A DNA stretch of 64,000 nt from Oscillospiraceae bacterium (lineage in GTDB: Bacteria > Bacillota > Clostridia > Saccharofermentanales > Saccharofermentanaceae). A program made the translations under genes and the position numbers. The notes below the pieces were generated by a model. The model saw only the letters and a program-made list of their open reading frames with translations, ran no database searches and was not told where the DNA came from. The stretch lies in assembly GCA_015069205.1 (NCBI GenBank), contig SVIZ01000003.1:124001-188000 (forward strand), written 5' to 3'. This document shows positions 36,612-46,547 of the stretch, in pieces; position 1 is the stretch's first letter; each line of letters starts with the position of its first letter.

Positions 36612-37128
36612 CTTGTTTTTTCTCCTTAGCAGTATCTTTAGCAACCTGTCTTGCGGTTGCTCTTACGTTCTCTGTACTGTCATATCTTCTGAGCTGCTGC
36701 TCAACATACTGGTCGACCTCATTTACAAGGTCGAGAAGATGCTTTCTGTCATCTGCATCGTAGCCGGCAAGGATATGTTTTGCCAATACTCTGTGGAACT
36801 TGCTGTTCATTCTGCATGCAAGCTTACCGGTATGTGTAAGGCTGATCCTTACAATACGCTTATCGCGCTTATCACGTTCTCTGTGGACATAACCCTTTTT
36901 GACAAGCCTGTCTATTGCTACAGTCAAAGTACCCGTGGTAATACCAAGGTCTTCGGCGGTATTAGTCATTGTACGTGCGTCGTAGGGTCCGATTGCCGTA
37001 AGGGTGTGCATCTCTGCGATGGACAGGTCCTTGAAGTAACCTGCCTGAAGAGATTTCTCTTCTGTTAAAACGACATTTTCAAAGATCCTTACCAGGGCCT
37101 CTGACATCTGTTCTTCTTCGCTCAGCAA
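36604..37128 (-). CDS. MarR-family regulator
   Basis: 174 residues with a winged helix: LSIAEMHTLTAIG, TNTAEDLGITTGTLTVAIDRLVKKGYVHRERDKRDKRIVRISLT, plus helical dimerisation arms. FabT, a MarR protein, controls fatty-acid genes in lactic acid bacteria and sits in an operon with acyl carrier protein; the coupling to acpP here suggests a similar role, but this is inference. Two palindromes of the form TTTGATATA/TATATCAAA overlap the promoter, so it probably represses itself. Confidence 0.88.
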   Translation of the reverse strand: MLSEEEQMSEALVRIFENVVLTEEKSLQAGYFKDLSIAEMHTLTAIGPYDARTMTNTAEDLGITTGTLTVAIDRLVKKGYVHRERDKRDKRIVRISLTHTGKLACRMNSKFHRVLAKHILAGYDADDRKHLLDLVNEVDQYVEQQLRRYDSTENVRATARQVAKDTAKEKKQDG

Positions 37129-37147
37129 AACAGTCTCTCCCTTATGA

Positions 37148-37183
37148 TTTGATATACAAAATAATTATATCAAAAATTTGATA
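37148..37183 (-). promoter_or_regulatory. MarR operators overlapping an extended -10 promoter
   Basis: TTTGATATA-N9-TATATCAAA (37148-37174) and TATCAAA-AA-TTTGATA (37168-37183) overlap. A minus-strand extended -10, TGATATAAT, lies inside them (TATAAT at 37164-37169). This places both sites where a repressor would block the marR-acp operon promoter. Confidence 0.7.
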
Positions 37184-37222
37184 AAGTAAACCATACCCGC
37201 TGCCAAAAATGTACTCCCCCTG

Positions 37223-38146
37223 TTATTTGACGGGCTTGAATGCCTTCTTATCAGTGTTTATCAGGACAATGGCAGCTACGAGTACGAACATGGCGATACC
37301 GCCAAGGATAAGCACAACTGCATCACTCGGAGCAAAGTGTTCATCTATCAGCATACTGATATATGTTCCCGTAAAATTGAACAGGATATGGGCAGCTATC
37401 GTAATCTTGATCGAACGGTATTTATATCTGAGGTATCCAAGGAACAGTCCCAGGATAGCTGCATAAAGCACCTGAATAAGGATAAGGTGCATAGCACCGA
37501 AAAGAACGCTTGAGATCAGGATGACGATACCGGGCTTAAGGCCGGCTTTTTCGAGCAGGCCGTATGTGACGCCCCTGAAACAGAGTTCCTCAAGAACAGG
37601 TCCCAAGATGATCGCATAGATGATTGTTATGGCAGGATCCGATACGAGGCCTGCTGTCTCGATCAGCATGGCATATTCTTCCATTGCCTGGGGGATCAAT
37701 TTGTCCGCAAGTGTCATGAAAGCATTAGTGAAGAAAAACAATCCGACTACTATGCATATGGTTCCTGCAATGGATTTCACACTGACGACTTCGCCGATCT
37801 TAACCTTGGGACCTTTCTTAACAAAGCCCTTGTAATACCAGATCGAAAAAATAACCAGTCCGATCACCGCATAAATCAAATACGCATAAATCGCATATTT
37901 GTCATTAAAGACGTTCAGCATCTCGGAATACATATCGAAATCCAGTCCCTGGGTTTCTGCCTTGTTCATTGTTTCAAAAACCGCAAGGACCAGGAACGGG
38001 AGTTGCGATACCGTCTGTACCATCATGAGGACAGCCATGGGGACAATTGCCAGGAATACAAAACCAATCCTAAACCTCTTCTTAGGTTCTTCTTCCGGTG
38101 TCTGAACAGCGGTATTCTGTTCCTGAATGGTATTGTTCTCGCTCAT
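37223..38146 (-). CDS. CPBP-family intramembrane protease
   Basis: 307 residues, about eight membrane spans. The CAAX-protease/bacteriocin-processing (Abi) motifs are present: EELCFRG with the Glu pair and Arg, and FGAMHLI with the catalytic His, plus a third motif region near HILFNFTGTYIS. Homologues act in prenyl-protein processing, bacteriocin self-immunity or peptide maturation; role here unknown. 14 nt downstream of mutS2, so part of pfkA-mutS2-CPBP. Confidence 0.85.
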   Translation of the reverse strand: MSENNTIQEQNTAVQTPEEEPKKRFRIGFVFLAIVPMAVLMMVQTVSQLPFLVLAVFETMNKAETQGLDFDMYSEMLNVFNDKYAIYAYLIYAVIGLVIFSIWYYKGFVKKGPKVKIGEVVSVKSIAGTICIVVGLFFFTNAFMTLADKLIPQAMEEYAMLIETAGLVSDPAITIIYAIILGPVLEELCFRGVTYGLLEKAGLKPGIVILISSVLFGAMHLILIQVLYAAILGLFLGYLRYKYRSIKITIAAHILFNFTGTYISMLIDEHFAPSDAVVLILGGIAMFVLVAAIVLINTDKKAFKPVK

Positions 38147-38160
38147 AATCTTACCCCCGC

Positions 38161-40656
38161 TTATCTGAACTTAACGATGGTCACTCCCGCATCGCCCTCA
38201 CCCTGGGCACCTGCCCTGAATGATTCGACACGGTCATCTTTTATAAGGATATCATGAACGCATGCTCTTAAAGCACCCGTTCCCTTACCGTGAACTATTC
38301 TTGCTTCCTTTATGCCTGCAAGCACGCAGTCTTCAAGGTATCTGGCAAGACTCGATTCTGCTTCAGCCGTGGTCATGCCGATGAGCATGATCTCAGAAGT
38401 TGTAGAAGATGCGCTGTTGAACTTGACCTTCGACAGGTCCTCAGCACCGCTCTTAACAGTTCTTACCCTTGCCTTGGAAGCCGCTTTACCGTTCTTAGTC
38501 CTCATGAATTCGTCACGCTGCGCCTTTGTAGGCATCATAAGCTGGTTTTTCTTAACAGCGATCTTCATGCTGCCGCAAAGGATGTTGACCGATCCGCTCT
38601 TAGAGAGGTCAGACTCGGCAATACCAGTCTGTCCAAGGGAAGGAACATAGTAGCACTCGCCCTTTTTGACTTCCTTAACGGGTTCACCGCTTAATGCCAC
38701 GGATTCAACAGCTTCGTCGTCATCTTCTTCAAGATCGTTTATTCCGGCTCTGAGCTTTCTTCTTATCTTATCGAGTTCCTTCTCGCGCTCTGCCCTGTCC
38801 ATATCCTTTGATCTGCGTCTGAGCTCACGGAGTTCATCGCTCAACTCCTTCTCCTGCTCTTCAAGAAGCTTCTTCTGCTCGGCACGCATGTCATTTAATA
38901 TCTTTGTCTTGGACTGCTTGAGCTTAGCATTCTCTTCTTCAAGGCGGGCCTTCTCGGCCTTAAGCTCTATGTTGAGCCTGTCATTTTCGCGGGCAAGATC
39001 TTCAGCCTTCTTGGATTCTTCTTCAGCCTTTGCAATGAGAGTTTCATAGTTGAGCTCATCTGAAGACATTCTTGTCTTTGCATTATCAAGAATATGCCTT
39101 GCAAGGCCAAGCTTACTGGAGATAACAAACGCATTTGAAGAACCTGGTCTTCCCGTGATCAGCTTATAAGTCGGAGCCAATGTCTCCGTATTGAATTCGC
39201 AGGAAGCATTCATAACGCCTTCCGTGATCTCGGCATAGCCCTTGAGTTCTCTGTAATGGGTCGTAGCCATAACGACACAGTTCTTCTTTCTGAGTTCCTC
39301 AATGATAGATATCGCAAGTGCTGCACCTTCTGCAGGATCAGTTCCTGATCCGAGCTCGTCAAGAAGCACAAGGGACTTGCCTCTGATGTTCTTCAGGATG
39401 AATACGATATTTGACATGTGAGCCGAGAAAGTCGAAAGGCTTTCTTCAATGCTCTGTTCATCACCGATGTCAGCAAGCACTCTGTCGAACACACACACTT
39501 CTGATCCGCTTTCAGCAGGAATCGGAAGACCAGACATCGTCATGAGGACAAGAAGTCCGCATGTCTTAAGCGATACCGTCTTACCGCCCGTATTGGGTCC
39601 TGTAACAACAAGAGAATCGTATGTGTTACCGACATTTATATCGACCGGAACTACGCTTTCTCTGGGAATCAGCGGGTGTCTTGCGCCCTTAAGGTCGATC
39701 CGTCCGTCAGTATTGAGCGAAGGACAGAAAGAATCATTCTCCACACCATATTCGGCCTTAGCGAAAACATAATCCAGTTTGGATGCGATCTCAATGTTGT
39801 TCTCAAAAAGATCTTTTACCGCTACGACTTCATTCGTGAAGTTCTTTAAGATCCTCTGGATCTCCGCCTGCTCAGCGAAGTTAAGTTCCGCGATCTTGTT
39901 GTTCGCCTCAACAACGCTCATCGGCTCTATAAAGAGTGTCTGTCCGGAAGATGAAGCACCGTGAACGATACCTTCGATCCTTCCATTGAAATCCGCCTTA
40001 ACGGGAATGCAGTATCTGCCTTCCCTGAGCGTTACGATGCTCTCCTGGAGCATGTCCGCATGATTGGAGATAACGCGGTCCAGAAGCGACCTTATGCCGC
40101 CTGCGACATTTTTACGCTCTCTTCTGATCGAAGACAGTTCCTTGCTGGCTCTGTCAGACACTTCATCCTGACCCAAGATAGACATGTCGATCTTCTCAAG
40201 CAGACTGTCACAGACTTCAAGCCTGTCGACAAAAGCACAGATATCAGGCTCCGTCTCATCAATAAGAGGCGAACCTGCAGATCTTGCCTTTGAAATGGCT
40301 TTTCTGATCTCGTCTGAAGCTCTCAAAAAAGATGCGACTTCCAAAAGCTGACCGCATGTGAGTGTACCATCTGCCTTAGCGTATAAGAGTGATTCTCTTA
40401 AGTCTCTCATTCCGCTCAAAGGAAGCATTCCGAATCTCATTATGTGATCCATGGCCTGCCTTGTAAATGAGAGTTCCTGTGTTACATAATCGATGTCACA
40501 GCACGGAGCCATATTCTCCACGAGCTCACGCCCGTAAGCAGTTCTGGCCTTAGAAGTTACCGTCTCCCTGATCTTATTAAATTCAAGCGTATTCAAGACA
40601 CGCCCGCGGATCTTCTTCCGCTCGAGGCTGTCTTCAAAGCTCATATATTCGTACAT
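38161..40656 (-). CDS. mutS2: MutS2 (recombination suppressor/ribosome rescue ATPase)
   Basis: Start chosen as ATG 40656 (831 residues), 28 nt after the pfkA stop; the open frame runs to 40710 and would overlap pfkA. Motifs: Walker A VTGPNTGGKT, a Walker B LVLLDELGSGTDPAEG, a long charged coiled coil (about 510-650), and a C-terminal Smr nuclease domain (LARYLEDCVLAGIKEARIVHGKGTGALR). MutS2 limits homologous recombination and splits collided ribosomes in some Firmicutes. The normal length and Smr motif show an intact protein. Confidence 0.95.
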   Translation of the reverse strand: MYEYMSFEDSLERKKIRGRVLNTLEFNKIRETVTSKARTAYGRELVENMAPCCDIDYVTQELSFTRQAMDHIMRFGMLPLSGMRDLRESLLYAKADGTLTCGQLLEVASFLRASDEIRKAISKARSAGSPLIDETEPDICAFVDRLEVCDSLLEKIDMSILGQDEVSDRASKELSSIRRERKNVAGGIRSLLDRVISNHADMLQESIVTLREGRYCIPVKADFNGRIEGIVHGASSSGQTLFIEPMSVVEANNKIAELNFAEQAEIQRILKNFTNEVVAVKDLFENNIEIASKLDYVFAKAEYGVENDSFCPSLNTDGRIDLKGARHPLIPRESVVPVDINVGNTYDSLVVTGPNTGGKTVSLKTCGLLVLMTMSGLPIPAESGSEVCVFDRVLADIGDEQSIEESLSTFSAHMSNIVFILKNIRGKSLVLLDELGSGTDPAEGAALAISIIEELRKKNCVVMATTHYRELKGYAEITEGVMNASCEFNTETLAPTYKLITGRPGSSNAFVISSKLGLARHILDNAKTRMSSDELNYETLIAKAEEESKKAEDLARENDRLNIELKAEKARLEEENAKLKQSKTKILNDMRAEQKKLLEEQEKELSDELRELRRRSKDMDRAEREKELDKIRRKLRAGINDLEEDDDEAVESVALSGEPVKEVKKGECYYVPSLGQTGIAESDLSKSGSVNILCGSMKIAVKKNQLMMPTKAQRDEFMRTKNGKAASKARVRTVKSGAEDLSKVKFNSASSTTSEIMLIGMTTAEAESSLARYLEDCVLAGIKEARIVHGKGTGALRACVHDILIKDDRVESFRAGAQGEGDAGVTIVKFR

Positions 40657-40684
40657 GGTCTGTTCCCTGTTAATTACCCGGCTG

Positions 40685-41740
40685 TCAGCCAAGTCTCTTA
40701 ACGTTCGCAATGGCTTCAGGAGTGATCGTCTTTGTCATCTCGAGACCTGCCTCGATATCGATGTCAGAGATCTCGCCGTGCTGCATGCAAACGAGTCTGT
40801 TAAATCTCTTCTCAATGAGACAGTCGATAGCCTTGATGCCCATGAGGCTTGCGATAGTTCTGTCTCTTAATGTCGGTGAACCGCCTCTCTGGAGGTGTCC
40901 GAGGATCGTAGGACGTGACTCAATGCCAGTCGCTTCCTCGATCTGCTTTGCGATTTCATCAGCTTTGCAGACACCCTCAGCAACGATAACGATGTAATGC
41001 TTCTTACCTGTATTGCGTCCGTCAAGGATAACTCTCAAAACGTCTCTGTTGAAGTCAAAAGGAACTTCAGGAATGAGGATAGCCTCAGCACCTGTGGCAA
41101 TACCTACGTTAAGAGCGATCCAGCCTGCATGTCTTCCCATGACCTCGATAACTGAACAACGCTCGTGGGAAGAAGCTGTATCTCTGAGTTTATCGATGCA
41201 CTGCATAGCTGTATTCATTGCAGTATCGTAGCCGATAGTGTATTCGGTTGAAGCAATATCGTTGTCGATAGTGCCCGGTATACCGATAACAGGCATACCG
41301 ATCCTTGCCAAAGCTCTTGCGCCCTTGTAGGAACCGTCACCGCCGATAACGATAAGGGCATCGAGTTCATATGCTTCCATCATGCGCGCACCCTTAAGAA
41401 CACCCTGGTCAGTCATGAATGACTTTGATCTTGCCGTCATAAGGAATGTGCCGCCGCGCTGGAGCGTCTCTGAAACGCTTCTGCCGTCAAGCTGCTTGAT
41501 CTCGCCCTTCCAAAGTCCGTGGTAACCTCTGGTTACACCGTACATCTCAAAGCCGGCATTGATGCCTGCCCTTACAACGGATCTGATCGCCGCATTCATT
41601 CCGGGCGCATCGCCGCCGCTCGTAAGCACGCCTACGCGCTTAATGGGTTCAACGGTACTTTTATCTACTGTATCGTAATCCAAAGCCCTAAGACTGTTTA
41701 TCTCCGGGAGGTTGCTCTCATCGTAAAGAAGTCTGCCCAT
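40685..41740 (-). CDS. pfkA: 6-phosphofructokinase, ATP-type
   Basis: Glycolytic enzyme phosphorylating fructose-6-phosphate. 351 residues; the first 33 form an extra N-terminal segment ahead of the usual start VGVLTSGGDAPGMN. Catalytic and phosphate motifs are IGGDGSYKGA, PGTIDND, MGRHAGWIAL and LGHLQRGG. The Gly in GGDGS identifies the ATP-using kind. First gene of pfkA-mutS2-CPBP. Confidence 0.95.
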   Translation of the reverse strand: MGRLLYDESNLPEINSLRALDYDTVDKSTVEPIKRVGVLTSGGDAPGMNAAIRSVVRAGINAGFEMYGVTRGYHGLWKGEIKQLDGRSVSETLQRGGTFLMTARSKSFMTDQGVLKGARMMEAYELDALIVIGGDGSYKGARALARIGMPVIGIPGTIDNDIASTEYTIGYDTAMNTAMQCIDKLRDTASSHERCSVIEVMGRHAGWIALNVGIATGAEAILIPEVPFDFNRDVLRVILDGRNTGKKHYIVIVAEGVCKADEIAKQIEEATGIESRPTILGHLQRGGSPTLRDRTIASLMGIKAIDCLIEKRFNRLVCMQHGEISDIDIEAGLEMTKTITPEAIANVKRLG

Positions 41741-41864
41741 AATATATGCCTCCGAATAATCTCATAGAATTTCCGTCCCATATTATATATTAAATAAGCA
41801 TTAATTCACATATGTCAGAAAATCTACTAGTCATACATTAAGTCATAATTTCAGAGCAGAGTTT

Positions 41865-42047
41865 TCATTTCTCCCGCCATCCAGATTCTTTATTTGGGTG
41901 CTGCAAATAATATATATGTTTTTGCTTTTCGATTTCTGCTCTTAATTCTTCCTCTGAAGGCAGATAAGGCTTCTCTGGCCTGATTATCCTGAACTTGTAT
42001 AAGCACCCTGTAATGAGTCCACGAAAGTAGAACTTGAGATTTTCCAC
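41865..42047 (-). CDS. Possible 60-residue protein
   Basis: A GTG-started frame of 60 residues with a plausible charged helix (PSEEELRAEIEKQKHIYYLQHP). There is no clear ribosome site, and the GTG lies inside a 31-bp palindrome directly after an in-frame TGA. It may be a remnant or not a gene. The rest of the 408-bp stretch 41741-42148 has the weak pfkA promoter area and no other recognisable feature. Confidence 0.3.
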   Translation of the reverse strand: MENLKFYFRGLITGCLYKFRIIRPEKPYLPSEEELRAEIEKQKHIYYLQHPNKESGWREK

Positions 42048-42066
42048 TCACTGAGTGGAAAATCTC
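42036..42066. repeat. 31-bp near-perfect palindrome
   Basis: GAGATTTTCCACTCA (42036-42050), one base, TGAGTGGAAAATCTC (42052-42066): 15-bp perfect arms. No T-run follows on either strand. It lies about 85 bp beyond the sirtuin stop. Confidence 0.8.
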
Positions 42067-42148
42067 AGGAAACATCTTATAAAACTGAGAAAAACTATAT
42101 AGATTTGTCTTTGTAAAGCCTCTTTAAAACTAAAGAATTATCTGCATA

Positions 42149-42898
42149 TCACCCGTCGAGCTTGATGGAATCCATTACTTCACCGATATTGTCATGGAAA
42201 ACGAGTGCAGCCGTCCTGTCGGCGAATGTCTTGTCACGGTTGATAACAATCAGATATTTGCCGCTGAAATCGTATGCAAGTGAGGCTGCCGGCTGAACGG
42301 CCAGAGACGTTCCTCCGATGATCAGGCAGTCAGCTCTGAAAACGAGTCTTTTGGATTCGATCCAAGCAGTTTGCGGAAGACCTTCACCATACAAAGTAAC
42401 ATCAGGCCTTACCATGCCACCGCACTTCGGACACTTCGCAATTGGCCCTTCTGATTTGAATATGAAATCGTAAGGATACTTCTCATGACACTTCATGCAG
42501 TAATTGCGGTATGTCGTACCATGCACTTCCTGTACGTTCTTGCTCCCCGCCCTCTGATGAAGGCCATCGATATTCTGTGTGATTATTCCGTCAAGCTTGC
42601 CGGCTTTTTCCATCTCAGCAAGCTTATAGTGTGTTCTGTTAGGCTCAATGCCGGCAGTGTTAAGCTTCTGCCTGTAGAACTCATAGAAAACTTCCGGATG
42701 GTCAATAAGGCAGTCTATGCTCAAAAGATATTCCGGACTGTATCTGTCGAACTTGACATCGTGCTGGTTATAAAGTCCGTCCTTGCTTCTGAAGTCGGGA
42801 ATTCCGCTCTCGGTCGACACACCGGCACCGCCGAAAAAGACGATATGCTTGCACTCTCTTATAATCCTGTTAAGTTCAGCAACTTTTTGTTCGTCCAT
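42149..42898 (-). CDS. cobB: Sir2-family NAD-dependent deacylase
   Basis: Removes acyl groups from protein lysines using NAD+. 249 residues: GGAGVSTESGIPDFRS (about 19-34), TQNIDGLHQRAGS, the catalytic His in EVHGT, a four-Cys zinc module CMKC...CPKC, and GTSLAVQPAA. Located 13 nt after dnaE, so it is the last gene of a uvrB-dnaE-sirtuin unit. Confidence 0.94.
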   Translation of the reverse strand: MDEQKVAELNRIIRECKHIVFFGGAGVSTESGIPDFRSKDGLYNQHDVKFDRYSPEYLLSIDCLIDHPEVFYEFYRQKLNTAGIEPNRTHYKLAEMEKAGKLDGIITQNIDGLHQRAGSKNVQEVHGTTYRNYCMKCHEKYPYDFIFKSEGPIAKCPKCGGMVRPDVTLYGEGLPQTAWIESKRLVFRADCLIIGGTSLAVQPAASLAYDFSGKYLIVINRDKTFADRTAALVFHDNIGEVMDSIKLDG

Positions 42899-42911
42899 GA
42901 ATATGCCTCCT

Positions 42912-45900
42912 TTATAACATCTCGATATTGTCTGCTCCTACAAGTTCTGCGAGTTTATTGAGCACCGCTTCATCAGGTGCGATCCTGCATATGTCATCAA
43001 GTCTTGTGATACTGTTATCGGATTCAAAAAGGATCTCTACAGCCATATTACCATGGAAATAGGCAAGGAAGTTAAGAAGCCTTGAAAAACCTTTTGAATC
43101 AGGCTTGCCGGAATAATGAATCCTCATTACATGTTCTTTGTTCTCGGCAGGAACCTTATCAGGTTCATTCTGAACCACGGTCTCTTTGGTAATGACCGGC
43201 TTAGCAGGTCTTATGGCCTGTCCGCCGTCTCTTTCCCTCAGCGCAGTCTGATAAGACCTGTCGTTTCTTATCCTGCTTAAAAGTGCAGGGTCATCAGTTA
43301 ATTCAAAACAGCAGTCGGCAAACATGGAAAGCTCTCCGCCCTCTCTCATCTGCCGTCTGCCGACAAAGAGATACGGCTTGTTCTTCTCTACCATTCTGTT
43401 GTATGTATCAAAGTTCTTGCCGAAGAGGAGCACTTCAAAGTATCCGCTTAAGTCTTCACAGCTTATGGTGCTCATCATGGTCTTTTTCTTGGTATATCCG
43501 GTCTTCTTATCGGTAACCATTCCGCACATCGCAACCTGCTTGTTGTCATCTAATGCATCGCTTCCTGAAAGAGCAAGGATATCTGATGCTTCAGACATGT
43601 CAAACGTAGCTATCTCGGAAATGATATTCGTATAAGAAGCAAGAGGATTACCTGAAAGATAGATGCCGACCATTTCTTTCTCATAACCGAGTTTCTGGCT
43701 TTCGGGATATTCTGCAATGTCAGGTATATAGATCGACGGACCAGCTGACGAAGCATCTCCGAAGTCAAATAGAGACAGCTGGCCTTCTATGTTGCGGCTG
43801 TCCTCATGAGCAAGTCTGTCAAGTTCCGTCTGGACGCACGCTGTCATCTGGCTTCTCGTCAAACCGAATGAATCCATGCATGAAGCAAGGATCAATGCTT
43901 CTGCAACCGTCTTCTTCACGCCTATCTTTGAAGCTCTTACGACAAAGTCTTCAAACGATCTGTATTCACCGTTCTTCTCCCTGTCATTCAGGATATCAAG
44001 TACTGCGCCTTCGCCGACATTCTTGATAACGGATAATCCTATTCTTATCTTGCGGTCGCCTTCAGTTGTAAATCTTTCGCGGCTCTTGTTGATATCAGGA
44101 GGCAGCACTTCGATACCCATCGCAGAACAGCATGAGATGTAATAAGACGCCTTGCCGAGATCGCCCCTGAAAGAATTAAGAGTTGCGGCCATGAACTCCG
44201 TCGGATAATAGCACTTAAAGTATGCAGTCCAGTAACCTACCACCGCATAGCAGGCAGCATGCGACTTATTGAATGCGTAGCCTGCAAATCCGGATACATC
44301 ATCAAAGATCTTAGCGGCAACATTCTCCGGCACACCGCGCTTGATACAGCCGTCGATCTGGCGTCCCTTGTCATCCGTTCCGCCGTACATGAACAGATTT
44401 CTGTAGTTCTCCATTATCGACTTTTTCTTTTTGCTCATCGCACGTCTGATGTTATCGGACTGTCCCATCGAGAAACCTGCAAGATCTCTTACGATCTGCA
44501 TTACCTGTTCCTGATAAATAGCACATCCGTATGTAACGTTAAGAATGGGCTCGAGCAGAGGATGATCGTATGTGATGTGGGACGGATTCTTTTTGCAGTC
44601 GACATACTTCGGGATCTGATCCATAGGACCCGGTCTGTAAAGCGAGATGCCGGCGATGATGTCCTCAAGGCTTTCCGGTTCAAGCTGCTTCATGAAAGAT
44701 GTCATTCCGCGGCTTTCAAGCTGGAATATGCCGACAGTCTCTCCTCTGCCGATCATCTTGAATACTTCAGGATCATCCAGAGGTATCCTGTCGAGATCAA
44801 TGTCTTTTCCGTAGTTATTCTTGATAAGTTCTTTGACATCCTGCAAAACGGTTAATGTCCTGAGGCCTAAGAAGTCGAACTTGAGAAGACCGATGCTCTC
44901 AACATCACTCTTGGCAAACTGTACAGCGACTGTGTCATCGTTTACTGCAAGCGGCGCGATATCAGTGATGTCCTTTCCTGATATGATTATTCCCGCAGCA
45001 TGCGTTCCGGCATTACGCGGAAGGCCTTCAACACGCATAGCCATATCGATCACCTTACGCGATTCGGGATCGGTATCATATGCTTCTTTAAACTCAGTGC
45101 TGATCTCAAGTGCCTGCTTCAATGTCATGCCTACGGAAAATGGAATCATCTTCGTAAGCTTGTTGCTCTGTGATATAGGCATGTTAAGAACTCTTGCTAC
45201 GTCCTTAACCGCCTGTCTTGCGGCAAGCGTACCGAATGTGATTACGTGGGCAACTCTCGTCTTACCGTATTTTGCCGTGACGTAATCGATCGCTATCTGT
45301 CTTCGCTCATCGTTGAAATCGACGTCGAAGTCAGGCATGGACACTCTCTCGGAATTAAGAAATCTCTCGAAAACAAGACCATACTTGATCGGATCGATGT
45401 CGGTGATGCCGACTGCATAAGCAACAAGTGAACCTGCACCTGAGCCTCTTCCCGGCCCTACGGTAACATCATGTGTCTTCGCATAATTGATGAAATCCCA
45501 TACGATGAGATAGTAATCGGTATAGCCCATGCTGTTAATGACGGAAAGCTCATACTCGGCACGCTTCATATAGTCTTCTTCACTGCCCGTGGGAGGAGTT
45601 ACTTCAAATCTTTTCTTAAGTCCCTTATATGTCAGATCAGAAAGATATTCTTCATGGCTGCTGTAGCCTTCAGGAACTTCATAAACAGGAAGGTGAATGG
45701 TCTCAAAATCGTATTCGGCATTGCACATATCGGCGATCTTGCCGGTATTCTCAATGGCCTCGGTAAGTTCAGGAAAGAAACGCCTCATCTCGGTCTCTGA
45801 CTTAACGTAGAAATCATTTGAGGACATGCGCATCCTGTTCTCATCATCGATTCGTGCAGCTGTTGAAATACAGAGGAGAATATCCTGCGCTTCATAATCT

Positions 45901-46547
45901 TCCTTCATGAGATAGTGGCAGTCGTTTGTAGCGACAAGCGGAATGCCCGTCTCATTTGAAATCCTTATAAGGGCAGCATTGACCTTGGCCTGTTCGGGCG
46001 TGGTGTTTGCCTGGATCTCAAGATAGTAATTGCCCCTGCCGAAGAGCTTGTCATACCACACGGCTGTCTGCGCGGCTTTTTCCATGTCGCCGCCAAGGAT
46101 CAGCGAAGGCACTTTACCTGCAAGGCATGCTGAAAGACATATCAGTCCGTCATGCCACTTTTCTAGGAGTTCCTCATCTATTCTCGGGCGTCTGTAAAAA
46201 CCTTCGGTAAATCCCGCCGAGACAAGTTTATTGAGATTCGTTAATCCCTGATTATTCTTCGCAAGAAGGATCAGGTGATTGTAGTATCTGTCTTCTTTAC
46301 CGGGAACGACATTCTTGTCGAATCTTGAACCCGGTGCTACATATACTTCACATCCGATTACCGGATGGATGCCATTTGCCTTCATCTCCCTGTAGAAAGA
46401 AACAGCACCGTACATTACGCCATGATCTGTGATGGCGCACGATGTCATTCCCATCTCCTTAAGCCTTGCAGCAAGATCCTTGATCTTTATAGCGCCGTCA
46501 AGGAGACTGTATTCGGTATGAAGATGTAAATGACAAAAGCCACTCAT
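42912..46547 (-). CDS. dnaE: DNA polymerase III alpha subunit, DnaE type
   Basis: Replicative/repair polymerase. 1211 residues: PHP domain (HLHLHTEYSLLDGA, near the N-terminus), polymerase core with PDFDVDF and GPGRGSGAGSLVAYAVGI, the finger region, helix-hairpin-helix and an OB-fold followed by a C-terminal tail. Firmicutes usually also have PolC; DnaE then works on the lagging strand and in error-prone repair. The ATG overlaps the uvrB stop (TAATG), so it is translated together with uvrB. Confidence 0.97.
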   Translation of the reverse strand: MSGFCHLHLHTEYSLLDGAIKIKDLAARLKEMGMTSCAITDHGVMYGAVSFYREMKANGIHPVIGCEVYVAPGSRFDKNVVPGKEDRYYNHLILLAKNNQGLTNLNKLVSAGFTEGFYRRPRIDEELLEKWHDGLICLSACLAGKVPSLILGGDMEKAAQTAVWYDKLFGRGNYYLEIQANTTPEQAKVNAALIRISNETGIPLVATNDCHYLMKEDYEAQDILLCISTAARIDDENRMRMSSNDFYVKSETEMRRFFPELTEAIENTGKIADMCNAEYDFETIHLPVYEVPEGYSSHEEYLSDLTYKGLKKRFEVTPPTGSEEDYMKRAEYELSVINSMGYTDYYLIVWDFINYAKTHDVTVGPGRGSGAGSLVAYAVGITDIDPIKYGLVFERFLNSERVSMPDFDVDFNDERRQIAIDYVTAKYGKTRVAHVITFGTLAARQAVKDVARVLNMPISQSNKLTKMIPFSVGMTLKQALEISTEFKEAYDTDPESRKVIDMAMRVEGLPRNAGTHAAGIIISGKDITDIAPLAVNDDTVAVQFAKSDVESIGLLKFDFLGLRTLTVLQDVKELIKNNYGKDIDLDRIPLDDPEVFKMIGRGETVGIFQLESRGMTSFMKQLEPESLEDIIAGISLYRPGPMDQIPKYVDCKKNPSHITYDHPLLEPILNVTYGCAIYQEQVMQIVRDLAGFSMGQSDNIRRAMSKKKKSIMENYRNLFMYGGTDDKGRQIDGCIKRGVPENVAAKIFDDVSGFAGYAFNKSHAACYAVVGYWTAYFKCYYPTEFMAATLNSFRGDLGKASYYISCCSAMGIEVLPPDINKSRERFTTEGDRKIRIGLSVIKNVGEGAVLDILNDREKNGEYRSFEDFVVRASKIGVKKTVAEALILASCMDSFGLTRSQMTACVQTELDRLAHEDSRNIEGQLSLFDFGDASSAGPSIYIPDIAEYPESQKLGYEKEMVGIYLSGNPLASYTNIISEIATFDMSEASDILALSGSDALDDNKQVAMCGMVTDKKTGYTKKKTMMSTISCEDLSGYFEVLLFGKNFDTYNRMVEKNKPYLFVGRRQMREGGELSMFADCCFELTDDPALLSRIRNDRSYQTALRERDGGQAIRPAKPVITKETVVQNEPDKVPAENKEHVMRIHYSGKPDSKGFSRLLNFLAYFHGNMAVEILFESDNSITRLDDICRIAPDEAVLNKLAELVGADNIEML

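Noticed and set aside
41890..42075. 61-residue minus-strand frame overlapping the 60-residue candidate
   Set aside because: Different frame, no ribosome site, and composition less protein-like than the 60-residue frame.
42485..42961. Plus-strand frame of 158 residues over the sirtuin and dnaE end
   Set aside because: Shadow of conserved coding sequence on the other strand.
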